Shown here piece by piece: positions 9,103-22,057 of a stretch of DNA of 64,000 nt (within the stretch, counting starts at the first letter, position 1; each line of letters begins with the position of its first letter). The DNA lies in assembly GCA_002270565.1 (NCBI GenBank), contig NQMI01000086.1, positions 71,326 to 135,325 of the forward strand, given 5' to 3'. Under the pieces are notes generated by a model that had not been told where the DNA came from, did not search any database, and saw nothing but the letters and a program-made list of their open reading frames with translations. The translations under genes were made by a program, and so were the position numbers. The stretch is from Stenocarpella maydis (taxonomy: Eukaryota > Ascomycota > Sordariomycetes > Diaporthales > Diaporthaceae).

Positions 9103-12100
9103 GTTCTATTGTTGCCAAGGTGATGTCGTCAGTCTGAATGCGTCAATCAATAATGATAGATGTAGTAGAGGAATCAATACCAGTGTGATCTTTGGTGGTG
9201 CGACAAGAGAAGGCAACAGGAGAAGGTGACACGATTCTGACGGTGATCTCATTCAGATCTTGGTCGGCTCAAGCCAGGATGTTGTTCAGTATTTGAGATT
9301 GCCGACGGCAGTGTTGAATGCCAGGTCTTGTGGAAGACTTTGGAATGGTTGGGCGGGTTTTCAGAAGGTTAATCTAGTTCGGGTGAATTTGTATCGCAGC
9401 TTTGAAGTGAATGAGATCCAGTTGAAGCAGCTCCTCCGTCCACACCAAGGATCCAAACGGAACTAGGCAGTTTCACATCCGTTGCAGAGGACAACACCTA
9501 TTCCATCTAACAGTGAAGCCCCTCAATACGCTGAACATATCAGAATACAAAGTCACACTCGAGATATGCGATGTCATTTGAATAAGCCTCAGAAGGCCTG
9601 GAATCATGACCAAATGCTAGAGACGTCAGAGAGCCCGTGTGCTAAGTAGACTCACTGCAAGCCCAATAGTCTGCCAGTTAAGAAGACGAGTCTCTCAATG
9701 CGCCAGGCAGGCCAAAGTTTGGCCATTATCTCCCACAATCCAATACAACATCTTCTGGCAATATGTGGCCTTCACAATATGAATATTTCCGCCCATGCAT
9801 TCCCTGTAGACTAGGGTTCAGAGCATAGACAAACCTCGTTCTCAAGCTCTCCAAGACTTTGTTGTTCACCAGTGAATAACAGATGGGGGTCAAATGAATG
9901 CACTTCCATTCATCTTGAGGCTGTATCTTTGTTTGTCTTCAATAATTATTATGCTTCGGTGGTGAACTGTATGGTACCCACGTTCTAAAGTTGCTGCTGC
10001 CTGGTGGGCTCAGGACTTGTATTGACAATGTCCTGGGATGCCGACAACAGTCACATGTGGGCAGTCAACTTCCCCGAGCTGTATTGCCCCAGTTCTAAGA
10101 TACCAGTGGTGTGAAGCCACCAAGGACGGCGCTCCAGTGAACTACTAGTATCCATTAGCAGGATGGGTGATTCCGTCAGCTGTGTCCCTGCGACCAGCCG
10201 CATGTGGCCGGGCTGGGACAGCCTCACCCCCAGTCATCTCTGACGGGGTTGGGTACCTAGGTAGGTATCTGGCTAGCCCCGTGCCTCTTCACAGTGAAGA
10301 TCAGGGCAGTTTTTAAATCATGCTGCATGCGCAGCTGGCGCATCCAAACTGTCCAACCTCCTAACCTTCCGATAATCTTCACACTGGCGTTGCCGTAGTC
10401 CACGGGACTTCAGGAGCCCTCTTCGATGATCTTTCTCCATTAATTAGAGACGATTTGTGCATGGCGGTCTCAGACTTCAACTTGAAAACATGTTGTAAAT
10501 CCTGTGTTCTTGATTGGACTGACCGCCTGGCCGGACTGCTCCACGAGGCACGTCGTATGAATATGATTTCTCTAATGCCCTAGCTTTGCCGGGTGTAAAG
10601 CAAAGAGCCAGTGTGTCTCTGCTGGCGGGCAGCTCCTCATCCAGGCCGGTCTAGTCCAACACCTGCGAGGAGCCGTGAGTAGACCAGGAATGGGGCCCAT
10701 AACATGATTGGAGGTCACCATATGTTTGTTTGCGGAGATGGACAAGCACTTCTTTGTGTGGAACCCCCATCTTGGGTTTTTGCCCTGCCCTGCTAGGGCC
10801 CAAGGCATGTGAGTCTTGCAGCCGCCGGATGCAGTTCCGCCAATGGTGCCGAGTAGGTGGTGTTTGTTCTTCTGTCGCGTCTTCCTTTCCTCCTGGAATC
10901 TTAAAAGAGCCCAGAAGGAAGCATCCACATGAGGTTAGATGAGATGGAAAGCCCTTCGATGGCTGCAAATGTGGCCACAGCCCGACGCAAATCCTCAACA
11001 CGGGCTTGCTTCTGCGCAGCTGAAATCCTAATATTAGAATGGACGGGGGCACCCGAGTCGTTCGCGTCGACGATTCCAGCAGGTCATCAGGAACCAACGG
11101 CCTGGAAAGTGGCACATGTGTTGTTGGGCTTGCTCTCTCAGATGTAGTGTTTTCAAAATATCACCCAAATGTCACAAGGGAGCCCGGTGCCCAGTGTGTA
11201 CTGTTTCCCAACGCCCACAGCTGTTCTATATAAAGAAACGCCACAGCAGGCAAGTGTACGGACCGGGCCACCAGGCGATCGCGTCCACGCTGCCGGTACG
11301 CCGTTTGCAGGTGACAGACGCACAGGTGCATGACGTGGCCCCCTTGGCACTATTGTCAAGGTTTCTTGACTGTATCCTCCATAGTTTGTATTGGTCCAGA
11401 TTATCGAACAGGTGATGGAGCCAACCACGTCGGGCGGGGACCACGCTGGCCCCTGGGTAAGGTGTCTTGGGCGAGGCACTATGTGTACTGTGATGTTTAA
11501 TTTGATCTATTTTGGGGACGGGGTGGTCCATGCGACGACCCCGTGAGCTTGTTGTGGGCGGTGGCCCGTTGAGGCGACCAGCCAACCCTAACTAGCACCT
11601 CTGCCCATGTGGTCGGCCGAGCGTCAAGGAGGTCGAGAAATGTCGAACGTCTCGCCTGGCAAGGGCCCCAGCTGAATACCGAGTGCTGTCCTTGGTCGGG
11701 TCCCGCAAAAGGAAGAAAAAAGGCGCGGCTGATTTGCACCCACAAATAGCAACTCGCCGCACAGACAGTGCGTACAGTAGTGTAGTGTAGCTATGTGAGT
11801 ACCAAGTAAGGAGGTTAGCTGCGGCGAGTCGCAGATCCGTACTCCGTACAATAGTGGATTTCTGAAAGGGATAAAGATCAAGGGCTAGGGAGGCATCGTG
11901 CAGCGGGAGAGGAGTGTTCCGTGGCTATATATTACCATTACCACATGGACGGTAATGGGCATATCGAGGGATGCGATGCTACGGTGGCAGGTTCCTGCTG
12001 GGCGGGACGGCCCACGACGTTTTTGTGAAGCTAACAGTCTACCGTGGTGTTACCAGACGGGTAAGACGGCGATCGTGTCGCCCTTGAAGGAGCATATTGA

Positions 12101-14014
12101 TTGGTCTTTGGTGGAGTTGCACTGCATCTGGAAGACAGCAGTCCCGAGCAGAGTCGTTTCGCAGGGTATTATTTTGGCTAGTGGTAGTGTAGGTGGCATG
12201 TGGCAGCACCAAGGAGAGGCCCTGAGCTGAGGTGGGCTGAAGTCATACACAGTACATGGTAGTGTGGAATGCCTGCCTATGTGGCGTGCTAGTGTAGGTA
12301 GACGGACAAACAAGCAAGGAGCACGGTCGGCCGGGATAGTAGCTCTTGTGTTCTGGACCTGTCTCGAGACCTGCCAAGCTTATCTGGGCCTGATATAGCG
12401 TACGGACTACACTACTCATTACATGCAGGGATGGGCAAGGGGGGAAGGTGGGTGCTGGGCGAGGGGGCTGGGGGGCAGCAGGCCAGCTACCTACTTAGGT
12501 ATGTAGTGTGGAGGGTACTAATGTGTAGGGTACTATGTACTATGCACTGCGCGGACCCCACATGGACATCCAACATTGGACGGGGCCAAATCACGCCTGT
12601 CACGACGACTCTTAAGCGCCAGCACCGTCCCCCCATCACACACCCTCCAGCGAATAAGACGGCAATGTCTCCTGTCGATGGTGGTCTAAGAATAGACCCG
12701 ACTTGCGCTTGGCACCCTACGGGGCCCAATCAGCCCTCCTGCTGCCGGCCATGGCCTCTTCTTGTGACCCTGCGAGGCCAGCAGCATGGAGCCTTGCCCA
12801 CGCCCGTTGAAGCCGGGAGTTGCATTGTGCGAGCGACCGAGTCACCGACCGCGCAAAGTAGCGGTCGGCCATGACTAGACCAGCGACCAGCGACCAGCGA
12901 CCAGCGGCCAGCCGCCAGCCGCCAGCGACCATCGAGCGACGCCAGCGACCATCGAGCGACGCCAGCGACCATCGAGCGACGCCAGCGGGCCTCCCCAGCA
13001 ACTGTGGCTCCTACACCGTACTATGGTAGTAGTCCACTACACTACCCCAAGCCGGCCGTCCGATCGCTCCGTCTCAACGCCGAGAAACCACATCTCCAGC
13101 CATCGCCGTCTGTCGTCTTGGCTCCCCGGCCTGCCGCATCGCTCAACCACCCCGTCACCCCATGCCACCCTTCCGGCTGAGGAGCCGAACGCCTGCATGC
13201 CTTCCCGCCGTATACATTACAGACAGTCCACTGCTGGCCTGCTCGGTGACGTGTCACCTCTGCTACCCGACTGTGATTCGGGACCTCTCTTCCTTTTCGG
13301 ACCTCATCACTCGCCGGCTGGCCTTCTCTTCTCTACCTGACACGCCCTTAGGCCACTGCCCGCTCGTGCCCAGACAGGGAGCGACTTTGTCTGGAGGCCA
13401 AGCGGAGGGCCGTCTGCAAACCTTATGCAGGCCGATATTGGAGCCACTCACAACGGAGGGGGGGCATACCACTGTACGGTGTGTACTTTTCGCCTCGGTA
13501 CCGCTCTCGAGATACCAGAGACCAGGGCCCCTGCACGCCCTCCGCTGCCGATCGTCAACCACCCGCTTGCGGCAATCGCCTGTTTTTAATCTAGTCCACC
13601 TGCCCTCTTTGCGCCTCACCACACCCTTACACAACCAGCCGCCGCCGCCTCACTCGCGGCCTGCGTCTGTTGTTCCTGTCCCTGCCTCCATCCGCTCAGT
13701 CTGCACTTTCCAACGCAGCACTGTCTGCTGTGGGCCGAGTCGCCATCACGCGGTATAACACACAGCAGTTCGCCAGGGACGTGGGGCCATTAAGGGACCA
13801 CTTCCCGAGGGCATCGGACGCACGCCTTGCGCCGGGCAACCCGCACCGGGGGGGAGAAAAGAGGGACTGATTCAATTCTGTTCCTGCAAGGATCTCGCTG
13901 CTCAATCCACTTTCGAGCCCGGCAGTGGTCACGTCGCACTCGCGTCTGTTCCATGCGCGTGCGTATATAGACATCGACCCAACCGTCGAGGCGCGCCTTG
14001 CCGCATCAGTCGTC
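9103..14014. other. 4.9 kb gene-free region
   Basis: Short frames occur on both strands, but none shows motifs, splice-consistent continuity or codon structure. The 9.5-10.5 kb part is AT-balanced. From 12.4 kb the sequence turns GC-rich with C/T-rich plus-strand tracts (13.0-13.7 kb), as in long fungal promoters and 5' UTRs of the gene that follows. Short AGGTACCTAGG-like motifs occur near 10255 and 12485. Small tandem repeats at 12880-12987 are listed separately. Confidence 0.6.
12880..12987. repeat. Nested tandem repeats (7 bp and 20 bp units)
   Basis: 12880 to about 12920 holds a 7 bp unit (CGACCAG) that drifts to CGGCCAG and CGCCAGC. Directly after it, 12921-12980 holds three exact copies of a 20 bp unit, GCCAGCGACCATCGAGCGAC, plus a 7 bp partial copy. 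The 20 bp unit itself contains the CAGCGACC core, so it probably arose from the 7 bp array. Confidence 0.9.
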
Positions 14015-17000
14015 ATGAACGACAACCGCGATCATAGGGCCCTCCGCCCGAGATTGAACCCTTTGTTGACTTCCTCTCTCGGTCCCTACCCACACCAGGC
14101 CAACACACCACTCTCCGCCATGTCGTTCAGCTCAAACTCTCACAATGCCCCGACCCCATTGAGTGCTATCCAGCCTTACAACCCCCAAGAATGGTTGCCA
14201 TCACCAATGCCGGGGCCAATGCCGGGTCCAAGGCCGGATAGGGGCCACCAGTTGAGCTCACCCGACTCCACTGGTAATGATTGATCCTCGGACTTCGGCA
14301 CGATCACTGTCAAATCGGCTAACGAGAGAAAGCAGGCTCACCCCTCCCGCCTCCTCCATATTCTCCCCCGCGGAGCCAGAGACCAGCCAGCATGTATCTC
14401 GATGGGGCTCCTGCTGCCAACATGTCTCTAACTCGGGCGCCTCTGCCCACGGTTCATCGACCTTCACCCGAGCCTGCGGGAAACCAATCATTCCCGCCAC
14501 CTCCGAATGCCAGAGGCTCATCTCGTGAGAGGCGCTTCGGCCTGCCGTCATTTGGGAGGAGAAAAGATCCAGAAACAACACCTTCACCTGATTCAGGAGG
14601 CGGAGGCCACCGGCCCCAATTTTCCATCACATCCTCGAGACCGAATCCCCTGAGTATTCAGATCCCGCATGGCCTTCCATCGCGGAATGGTAGCGATGCC
14701 TCGTCACAAGGCCTACCTCCGGCCTCTCGAAGGGCAGCTTCCACTGGGGCCATCGACACGCCGACTTCAGCTCGGTCGAGGTCAGGTTCACAAAGCAGGT
14801 GGAACCAGGGTGTCCCTTTGCCGCCACCACCTCCAGGCCCTCCACCTGCACAGGCTCGGTCTCAGAGCACCAGCAGGAATTTCACTAGTGGGAGTGATGT
14901 TGTCGCTTCGCCGCCGACAAGGCGGCCGCCGCCGAGCGGTGTTACGGCGCTGGGGCCAGTGCCACCCACACCTGCCAACTGGGTGGATGAGGAGCGGACT
15001 ACTTCTGAGCCTCAGCCCCGACCACAAGAACCTCCCAGGCAGCGATCCTCGTCCACCGATCCACGACCGACCCGCAGGGCGGAGGGCAGCCCGGAGCCTG
15101 AGTCCTCAAGCAGCCCCAACGCTGCCTTAAATAGGAACAACGCTGTTCGAGGTGACAAGACTCTGAGAGAAAGGCGGAACGAAAGCCGGACGCGATCCTC
15201 GCGTCTCTCGATTGACGGATCCATTGCGAACATGGACAACATTGTTGTCCCAGCGTCTACCGGTCTCTCGAGAAAGATGACAATCAGCAGAGGGACCCCG
15301 AGAAGTTCTCAGTCCACCCCAAATAGCGCAGGGCTGGGTGACAAGGAAGAAGAAAGTAGCGGGTCGACGCCGCGAGCTCTTGACTCGGCCAGGGGACAGT
15401 CAAGCATGCAAATATCGACGCCCCCATTCTCCCCGCGTCCGCTAGATTCCCAGCAGGCACCCAAGAGTTCCTCATCGGTGGCCCCAAAGGCCCTGCCGAC
15501 ACCACCCCCCCATAGCCGATCTGCGTCGGCATCCAAAGCAAGGATAACACTCGATCATGTGCTGGCAACGCCCAAGTCTGCGAAGTTGATCAGCAGGGAC
15601 TCGGTGATCAAACAGAACCCCGAAGAGTTCTCCAGCGAGACGATCGAGAGATTTCAGATGTTCGCCCAGGAGGAAGCTGCAGCTACAGATGATGCAGAAA
15701 GAGTTCGCCTGTTCGCCGACTTCATCGTCAATGAGTCAAGGATCAGGAGGGAACGGTACTCGGCAGCCATCGGCGCCATGGGCTCGGAAATCTTCGATTT
15801 GACGCGAGACCTGTTCCGTCCAATGGTCAACCGCCGGGAGTCAACGACCTCGCAGGGAAGCGAGTGGACTCCCCAATCATCACTGCCCAGCAGGTCGCAC
15901 CGCGGCTCAATAGGCTCTGCATTCCAGGGCGAGAGCTCGAAACAGGGCGAACCAAGCTCAGCTCCTACCTCTGCAGGCTCCGTCCCCATGTCGCCGAGTG
16001 GTCCACCGGCGAACAACTCAAATTGGAACACTGACTACCGGCCGACACTATCTCCCATTCTGAGTATGAGCGTGAGTGACAACCATGACGGGGATTCTCG
16101 TGGACGTCCCCCCAGCCGCTGGTGGGAGTCTGCATCTTCAGGAGAATCAACGAGATGGGAGAGATCGAAAAGGGAGTCCAAGTACATGAGCGTGCCAAAG
16201 GAGGCCCGTGAGGCTCTTCAGTGGCTGGATAGCCCAGTGGAGTCCAGCACGCGAGAAGCATCGGACGAATACCCGCCGGAAAAGCAGGGCTGGCACGAGC
16301 AGCAACCTGATGACACATGTCAACAATACACCCCAAAACCCACACGAACTTCGTTGCAGAAGCAGTCTCTTTCTCTGCCGAATACCCCCAATCCGAACTA
16401 TTCAGACATCTCGAGACTGGTCACGCTTCCGCCGCCATACCCTCGACACCACCCCGCCGTGAACAATAGCCACCCAGATCTCGCCGAGATCCGGGCCTCG
16501 GTGCGGGCCCTCAGCGATCTCGCCGAAGTTGACGCGACCAAGGACCGCTTCAACCGCGACAGCCGAGCTCTCCGCGATGAAGCTGAGGCAGCAGCATCCA
16601 AGCGCCGACAGACTCTCCGCACCAACCTCCAGCAGGAAGTCGGCCTGGGTCGGATGACATACAGCGAGGCTGCGGCCATCGAGGCGGACTCGGGCGAGAC
16701 TGAGAAACAGACGTCCAAGGAACTCGAGAAGAAGGATTTCGATCGCTTCCAGACGGCCGTTGTAGTACCGCTGAACGACCTGCTCACGGCGCGCATAGCC
16801 AAGGCGACACAGCTTTTCGATGAGCTCCGCTCCCGCCTGTTCGTGGAGACGAGGGAGCCGAACCCGAACATGCCGCAGGAGGAGGGCGATGAGCACCCTG
16901 AACTTCTGGAGAAGTTGACGCTGCTCAAGTGGATCTTCGAGGCGCGCGAGCTGCTGCACCGCGCCGTTTACGACCTGCTCTCGGACCGCAACGACCGGTA

Positions 17001-17721
17001 CCGCGAGATGGTCATCACGCCGTACCGGCTGGCGGGCAACGAGGAGAAGATGGCGCACGCATCGGCCTTCTTCGCCGAGGACGCGGGAAAGCGCGCTCTC
17101 GCATTCACCAGCGAGGTGCTCCAGCGCACGAGCGAGTTCCACGACGTGGTGGAGGAGAACGTCATGCGCGGGGTCGAGGTGCAGCTCTCGGCCTTTTGGG
17201 ATATCGCGCCGCCGCTGTGCCGGCTGCTCGACCGGGTGCCGGTGGGGCCAAACCCGGGGGGCGACGACGGGGATGGTGCCGAGTGGGACGGGCGCACGCT
17301 CGCCGACTTCCGCATCCAAATCCCGCAGGCCGAGATCGTCGAAAACCCTAGCTACGTCGATCATCCCTTGCAGTACTTGTTCAGCCTGCTGCTGCACTCT
17401 GAGAAATCGACGTACCAGTTCATCGAGTCGCAGACAAACCTATTCTGCCTGCTGCACGAGGTCAAGGAGGCCGTAATGGCCGCGCAGGCGAGGGTGATGG
17501 AGGAGGAGGGGCGCGCCAGGGACGAGGTCGAGGGCATGAAGAGGGAGGAGGGCCGCAGGCTGACGCGCGACCTGCAGGAGAAGGTGCGCATCGTGCAGGA
17601 GCAGTGGAAGAGTGCCCTTGGCGACAGGGTCACGCACGTCAAGGAGCGTGTTGGCGGTTGGTTACTCGAGACGGGTGGGTGGGACGAGAGCCTCGAGGAC
17701 AGGGGTGTGGGGTCCCTGTGA
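14015..17721 (+). CDS. Large conserved fungal protein of unknown function, Ser/Pro-rich with helical C-terminus
   Basis: Exons 14015-14273 and 14336-17721, giving 1214 residues; a start at 14120 (MSFSSNS) would give 1179. The 62 bp intron (GTAATG...AAGCAG, with a CTAAC branch) joins SSPDSTG to SPLPPPPYSPPRSQ, giving one continuous proline-rich segment. Residues up to about 480 are disordered and rich in Ser, Pro and Arg. Around residues 490-590 comes a structured helical region (LDHVLATPKSAKLISRDSVI, then RERYSAAIGAMGSEIFDLTRDLF). After a second disordered stretch, residues of about 800-1205 are strongly helical and charged, with heptad-like Glu/Arg/Leu patterns (for example KWIFEARELLHRAVYDLLSD and a C-terminal Glu/Arg-rich helix). 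No catalytic motif, signal peptide or membrane segment is seen. The layout suggests a scaffold or cytoskeletal or cell-polarity protein, but I do not recognise the family. Confidence 0.82.
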
Positions 17722-18661
17722 TGACGAACAAAAGAGAGGCGGGCCCACACGGGCGGGCGCTGAGGGAAGAGAGCAGAGCGGAGCAGTAGACGGAGGGATG
17801 ACGGGCGGGCTTTGAGTTGATACGATACCCCCTTATGTTTTACGTTATGTCTTACGGATGGTCGGATTTTTACTTCTCTGGTATATATTTAGATCTTTCT
17901 TGTCTCCAACAGGCACCCCTTCTTTATTCAAAATTTTGGATATCTGGTGGGAATACGACAACAGACGGTATTTCTTGCAGTACTCTGGGGCACAGTGTCA
18001 GAGACAACAAGAGTATCCTCGCCACGAGTGATTGCGATGGCTTATATCAACGATTGTATTGACCATCTTGGGAGGACGCGCTCTCAGCTGAATGGACTTT
18101 GTAGTTTCCATCTCGACGGTGTGCTTTCTACGTGTAACCACATCTCGCGCCTTTATGTTTAGGGTCCCAAGACAATTCTGCATTTCCACCCCCTCATTCA
18201 TGTCACTCTGTCCCTCAAGTATTTGAGCCGGTACGTTCAGCACAGTTTCCCCTTCTCTGCCGTCTTGTCCCGTACTCCTTGCTTAAACACGAGGCATCAC
18301 CACTGCAATCACAGAAGCCGTCGTCCCCTGCCCGTTTCCCTCTAAACCCACCTGTCACGGCGGCAGCGGTGTTATTTATGTCAAGAGGAGCAAAAATTCT
18401 TGTGTCCCAACCCGAGAATGCGCAGGCACGAGGACATCTTAATAAGGAAAGCTGCTCTACATAAGCCACTATATAGATTGGACTACTTCAGCTATTATGC
18501 TCCAGTGTTGATCGGCTACCTCGATACAGCTCGAAGGCGCCACGCGAAAGAACGAAACGCCCATGGTATCTCCTGGGTATCGTAAATGCAAAGCAATGTC
18601 GGTAACGGTACACCGGCTGCCGTGCGCCCGAGGATCCGTTCCAAACCACGGTGCTCAACCA
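17722..18661. other. Convergent intergenic region
   Basis: 3' flanks of the unknown large gene and of the Rap1 gene. More AT-rich than the neighbouring exons. Short frames only. Confidence 0.5.
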
Positions 18662-21600
18662 TTAGCCGCCCGTCATGTCATCTATCGCCGCGAAGAACGC
18701 GAGCCTGTGGGCATACCACGACTGATGCTTCTTCAGTAAATAGGTTCTGTAGCGTTCCACCTCGGCCCTCTCCAAGGCATTCCCGTCAGGTTTCGAAGAT
18801 GCACCTCCAGTCTTCTGCCTTCTGTCGTACTCCCGGATCTTCTTCAACTTATTGTCGTCATCATCAGTCCACACCCCGGCCACGCCTTGGGGCAGCCCTT
18901 TCCCCGACTCGAGCGACTGGAGCGCAACCGTCATTGGGCCACGCTGCAGAGACGAAGCTTCCATGGCCTGTATAATGTGAACCTTATCGTAGCCAAGAGC
19001 TCTGAAATGTTCAACCTGAGCATCGACATACTCCTGGCCAAACTCGATACTAGAAGATTTGCCATTGGTGCGAGCCGGACCTTGGATGGGTGCAGAAGAG
19101 GTGGGGGCTCCTCTCGCTGGGCCATTTGGTTGAGCTGACGACTGTCCAGCCCGTGTGGGCGTAGCGGATCTTGTTTGCCTGGAATTTCGCATGACAATGC
19201 CCGGGCTGCCGGATGGAGCTACGCCTCTGGACCGAGCCACCGGAGACCTCGACTGCAGTGACACTGGGACAATGCCGTTTTGTACGGGCGCAGCAGCATA
19301 AGGGCGCGCAGCAGGAGTGCGTGCAGCAGGAGGGCGTGCAGGAGCTGCAATTGCCTGTCTCGTCTGATATTGCTGTGGCAGTGACCTCTTTGTGGGCTTC
19401 AAGGTCGAGGTACTATTGTGTGCTGCGCTGCCTCTGGCCGAGCCATTGGCGGGGACTGTTTTGGAGGCAGAATTATGAGCATGCCTGGCCGGTCTAGGCT
19501 CCATGAAAGGCGGCCGATTCGCAGACGAAGTACTATTGCCTCTGACTGCAACGGGAGGCGCAGGGCTCGAAATCGCATCGAGTTCGGACAGGAGCTGCTG
19601 TGAAGGGCTATTATCATCCTCGACTGTCATGTATCCAGAGTTGCTTTTCTCGACTGAACGATGAACGGCACCATCCTGGCCTCCGTCAATGACAGCTCCG
19701 AAGTCCTGAGTCTCAGGCTCAACAAATTTCAGTTTCCTTGAGGGTACAGGATTGGGCAGTTCGTCGATCTCTGGGACATCATGTATGCCATTGTTCAGGA
19801 AGTCTTCCGCGTCGTCCACCGAGAATGCATCGTTGCGTCCTCTAACAGCTTGCCGGGACATCAAGGGCGACGAGAAACCTTGCCCACCTGACTGATGATT
19901 GGATTCTCCCGTAAATGCCAGCTTGTGTTCCGGTGTTTGCGGAATGGCTTTTCCACGATCGCGACGGCGCCGTTTATTGGAACTGTCAGACGGGTAGCTG
20001 AGTTCTGATAGTGGGTCGGTTGTTTGCCGAAAGGATCGTTTCATGCCTGCCACTGGTGAAGAAGATCGGTATTGGCGTGAGTCCAGCTGTGTGAAAGGCT
20101 CCTTAGGCGCCGTCACAGCGTCCGATGATTGCGGTAGTCCCTGTCCTTCGTCGTCATGCGATACTTGTTCGGCTTCAGTCCTCACTGAGTCGTCTCCCTC
20201 ATTGTAGGAGCCGATGGCCTCTTCAAACTCCGCAAGGTTGCGGTCGTAGCAGTGTTTCAAGTCCGTGGCGCATCTCGTAGATCTCGTCCTGTCGAAGCCA
20301 AGTCGCTCTGCCACCTGATGCCAGTCCCTGTGCTCAATTGCACAGTGTTGTTGTGTCGCAGCCGCGTACAGATCCCACAGGTCAACCTCGCGTCCGTCGA
20401 TGACAGGTCGACGCTCGATCTCGGCGCCGCTCACTTCAAGATAGTCCTGAAGATCTTCGTAGAACTGGTCTTTCAAGCTCGAAATGTTTTCATCCACTCC
20501 TGGGTTCAATTCCTCCTGGGCATCCTCATAATGTTCGGCGCCTTCGTCCTGATCGGCAGCAAGCGGCTCAGCATTCGGCTCCAGATCGTCAAGGAGCCCC
20601 TCAGCTCTCCTCATACGCAGCAAATAGCCCCTCATGAGAGACTGCAGAGGCACAATAGAGGCCTCAAGTTGAGCACGATCGCTCCTGACGGTATGGCCTC
20701 TCCATGTTCGCTGGAGCAGCGCCGCAGCCTGGGCTCTTCTTCTTTCTTGTTCCTGCCTCTTGAGCCTCTCATCGTCAGACCTCGGTCGGGGTTGCTGTGT
20801 TGTGGACTGTGCTGGTGAGGAGACTACTACGGATGGCAGACCTGTCGTACGTCTAGCCCGGGTCCGTGGCGACGAGATACCTCTAGTTCCCCCTGATAGC
20901 TGCCCGGGCCGCTCCGCTGGTTCTTCTACTCTTCCTTCTTCATTCTCCATTCCTGAACCGGCTTGTTCAACCGAAGGACCAGCACCCAAGCACCTGACCC
21001 ACCGGTTGCGCCAGGACTGCCATGGATGGCGATTTGGGTGCTGAATGCCAACGTTAGGTGGATTCTACGAATGTGCAGACAGAACCATGTAGAAGGCAGG
21101 TATAAAGACATACTTTTGCGGCCAAGTCTTGATAGATCTTGTTTCCTTCGAGGTCTTCACGTATGCCTTGGGCCGCGGCAATCTCGCGTCTCTCTCGAAT
21201 CATTTGTCGCAATATTTCGTCGTCCTCTTCGGTGAACTTGTTTCTGCCTGAGGCTGTTGCATGCTCTTGAGGCATTGAGGCTGGGGCTTTGGCAGATTTG
21301 GAAGACGTATTCGATGGGCCGGCTTGAGACTGTGGTGGATCATCAAGTGAGCCACGGCCGTGCCTAGGCGAACCTCGCACTCCACCATCCGGCTGCGCAT
21401 CCCCTGGGGGCAGGTTTGTGCGTTGGCGGTTCGACACATATTTGATCCATCGGTCCCTCCAAGACTGCGGCGTGTGGTGCGGATACTGGAAGCAATAAGC
21501 AACCGTCAATGTGTGAGCAAAAGGAGGGCATTTTCGAAGGCATGGCTCACGTGTCTGTGGAGATCCTCGAAGATGACGTTGCCCTTGATGGGATTGCCCC

Positions 21601-22057
21601 GTCTTCCGTGGTCGGACACAAACCTTGCTAATATCTCATCGTCTTCTTTGGTGAATTTGACACGTTGCTGGCCTTTTGTGGGTGCGGAGGGTCGGGCTGA
21701 CGCGACTCCTTCGATTCGGTAGTCGTCCCGAGGCTGGAGGAAGCCATTCTTGACCGAGTAGTCAATCCATTGCCACGAGTATGAGCCGGGGGGTGGAACA
21801 GCTCCTTTCCTCTTGACATGATCGGCAATAAGCATGTCGGCGTGCTTCTCGAGCTTGACCACCTCGCCCCCATTGCCCTGCGTCGGTCGTCAGTCACTGT
21901 CAGGGCCAGCGCACCAGGAGACGGACTAATCTGATCTCACCTCAACGAGGCCGACCCATCTGTCCCGCTGTGGCACCCGGAGAGAGATGAACAGCTTCAG
22001 GCCCTGGAACAGGTCGCCCTGGCCGCTACCTCTGGTGCCGTCATAGACGACGGGCAT
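18662..22057 (-). CDS. RAP1: Rap1-type telomere protein (BRCT, two Myb domains, ARID-like, RCT)
   Basis: Exons 22057-21941, 21877-21551, 21485-21114 and 21040-18662, giving 1064 residues. All three introns are 63-73 bp, GT-AG and phase 0. Rap1 is a shelterin-like telomere factor. Domains: a BRCT-like region at residues 1-85; a first Rap1-type Myb at about 113-165 (FTKEDDEILARFVSDHG, joined by splicing to YPHHTPQSWRDRWIKYV); a second Myb at about 231-290 (KFTEEDDEILRQMI, then HPNRHPWQSWRNRWVRCL); an IQ-like stretch at about 375-419 (LLQRTWRGHTVRSDRAQLEA, then LQSLMRGYLLRMRRAE); an ARID/BRIGHT-like region at about 460-546 (QFYEDLQDYLEVSGAEIE, GREVDLWDLY, DWHQVAERLGF, LKHCYDRNLAEFEE); and a Rap1 C-terminal region from about 936 (GQEYVDAQVEHFRALGYD). 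The two spliced Myb junctions rebuild the W-R-x-R-W-x-x-x-V/C helix exactly, which supports the model. The linkers are disordered. Residues 1-85 are called BRCT from spacing and the SWQWIDYSV element. Confidence 0.9.

Noticed and set aside
10572..11585. Several minus-strand frames
   Set aside because: Overlapping frames of similar length with no motif, typical of random GC-balanced sequence.
12880..12987. CRISPR-like array
   Set aside because: Direct tandem repeats without spacers in a eukaryotic genome.
13162..13758. 198-codon plus-strand frame
   Set aside because: Pyrimidine-rich, no conserved motif; more likely leader or promoter of the gene at 14015.
16402..17397. 331-codon minus-strand frame
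   Set aside because: Antisense to the GC-rich helical C-terminus of the gene at 14015-17721, which has intron-supported coding structure.
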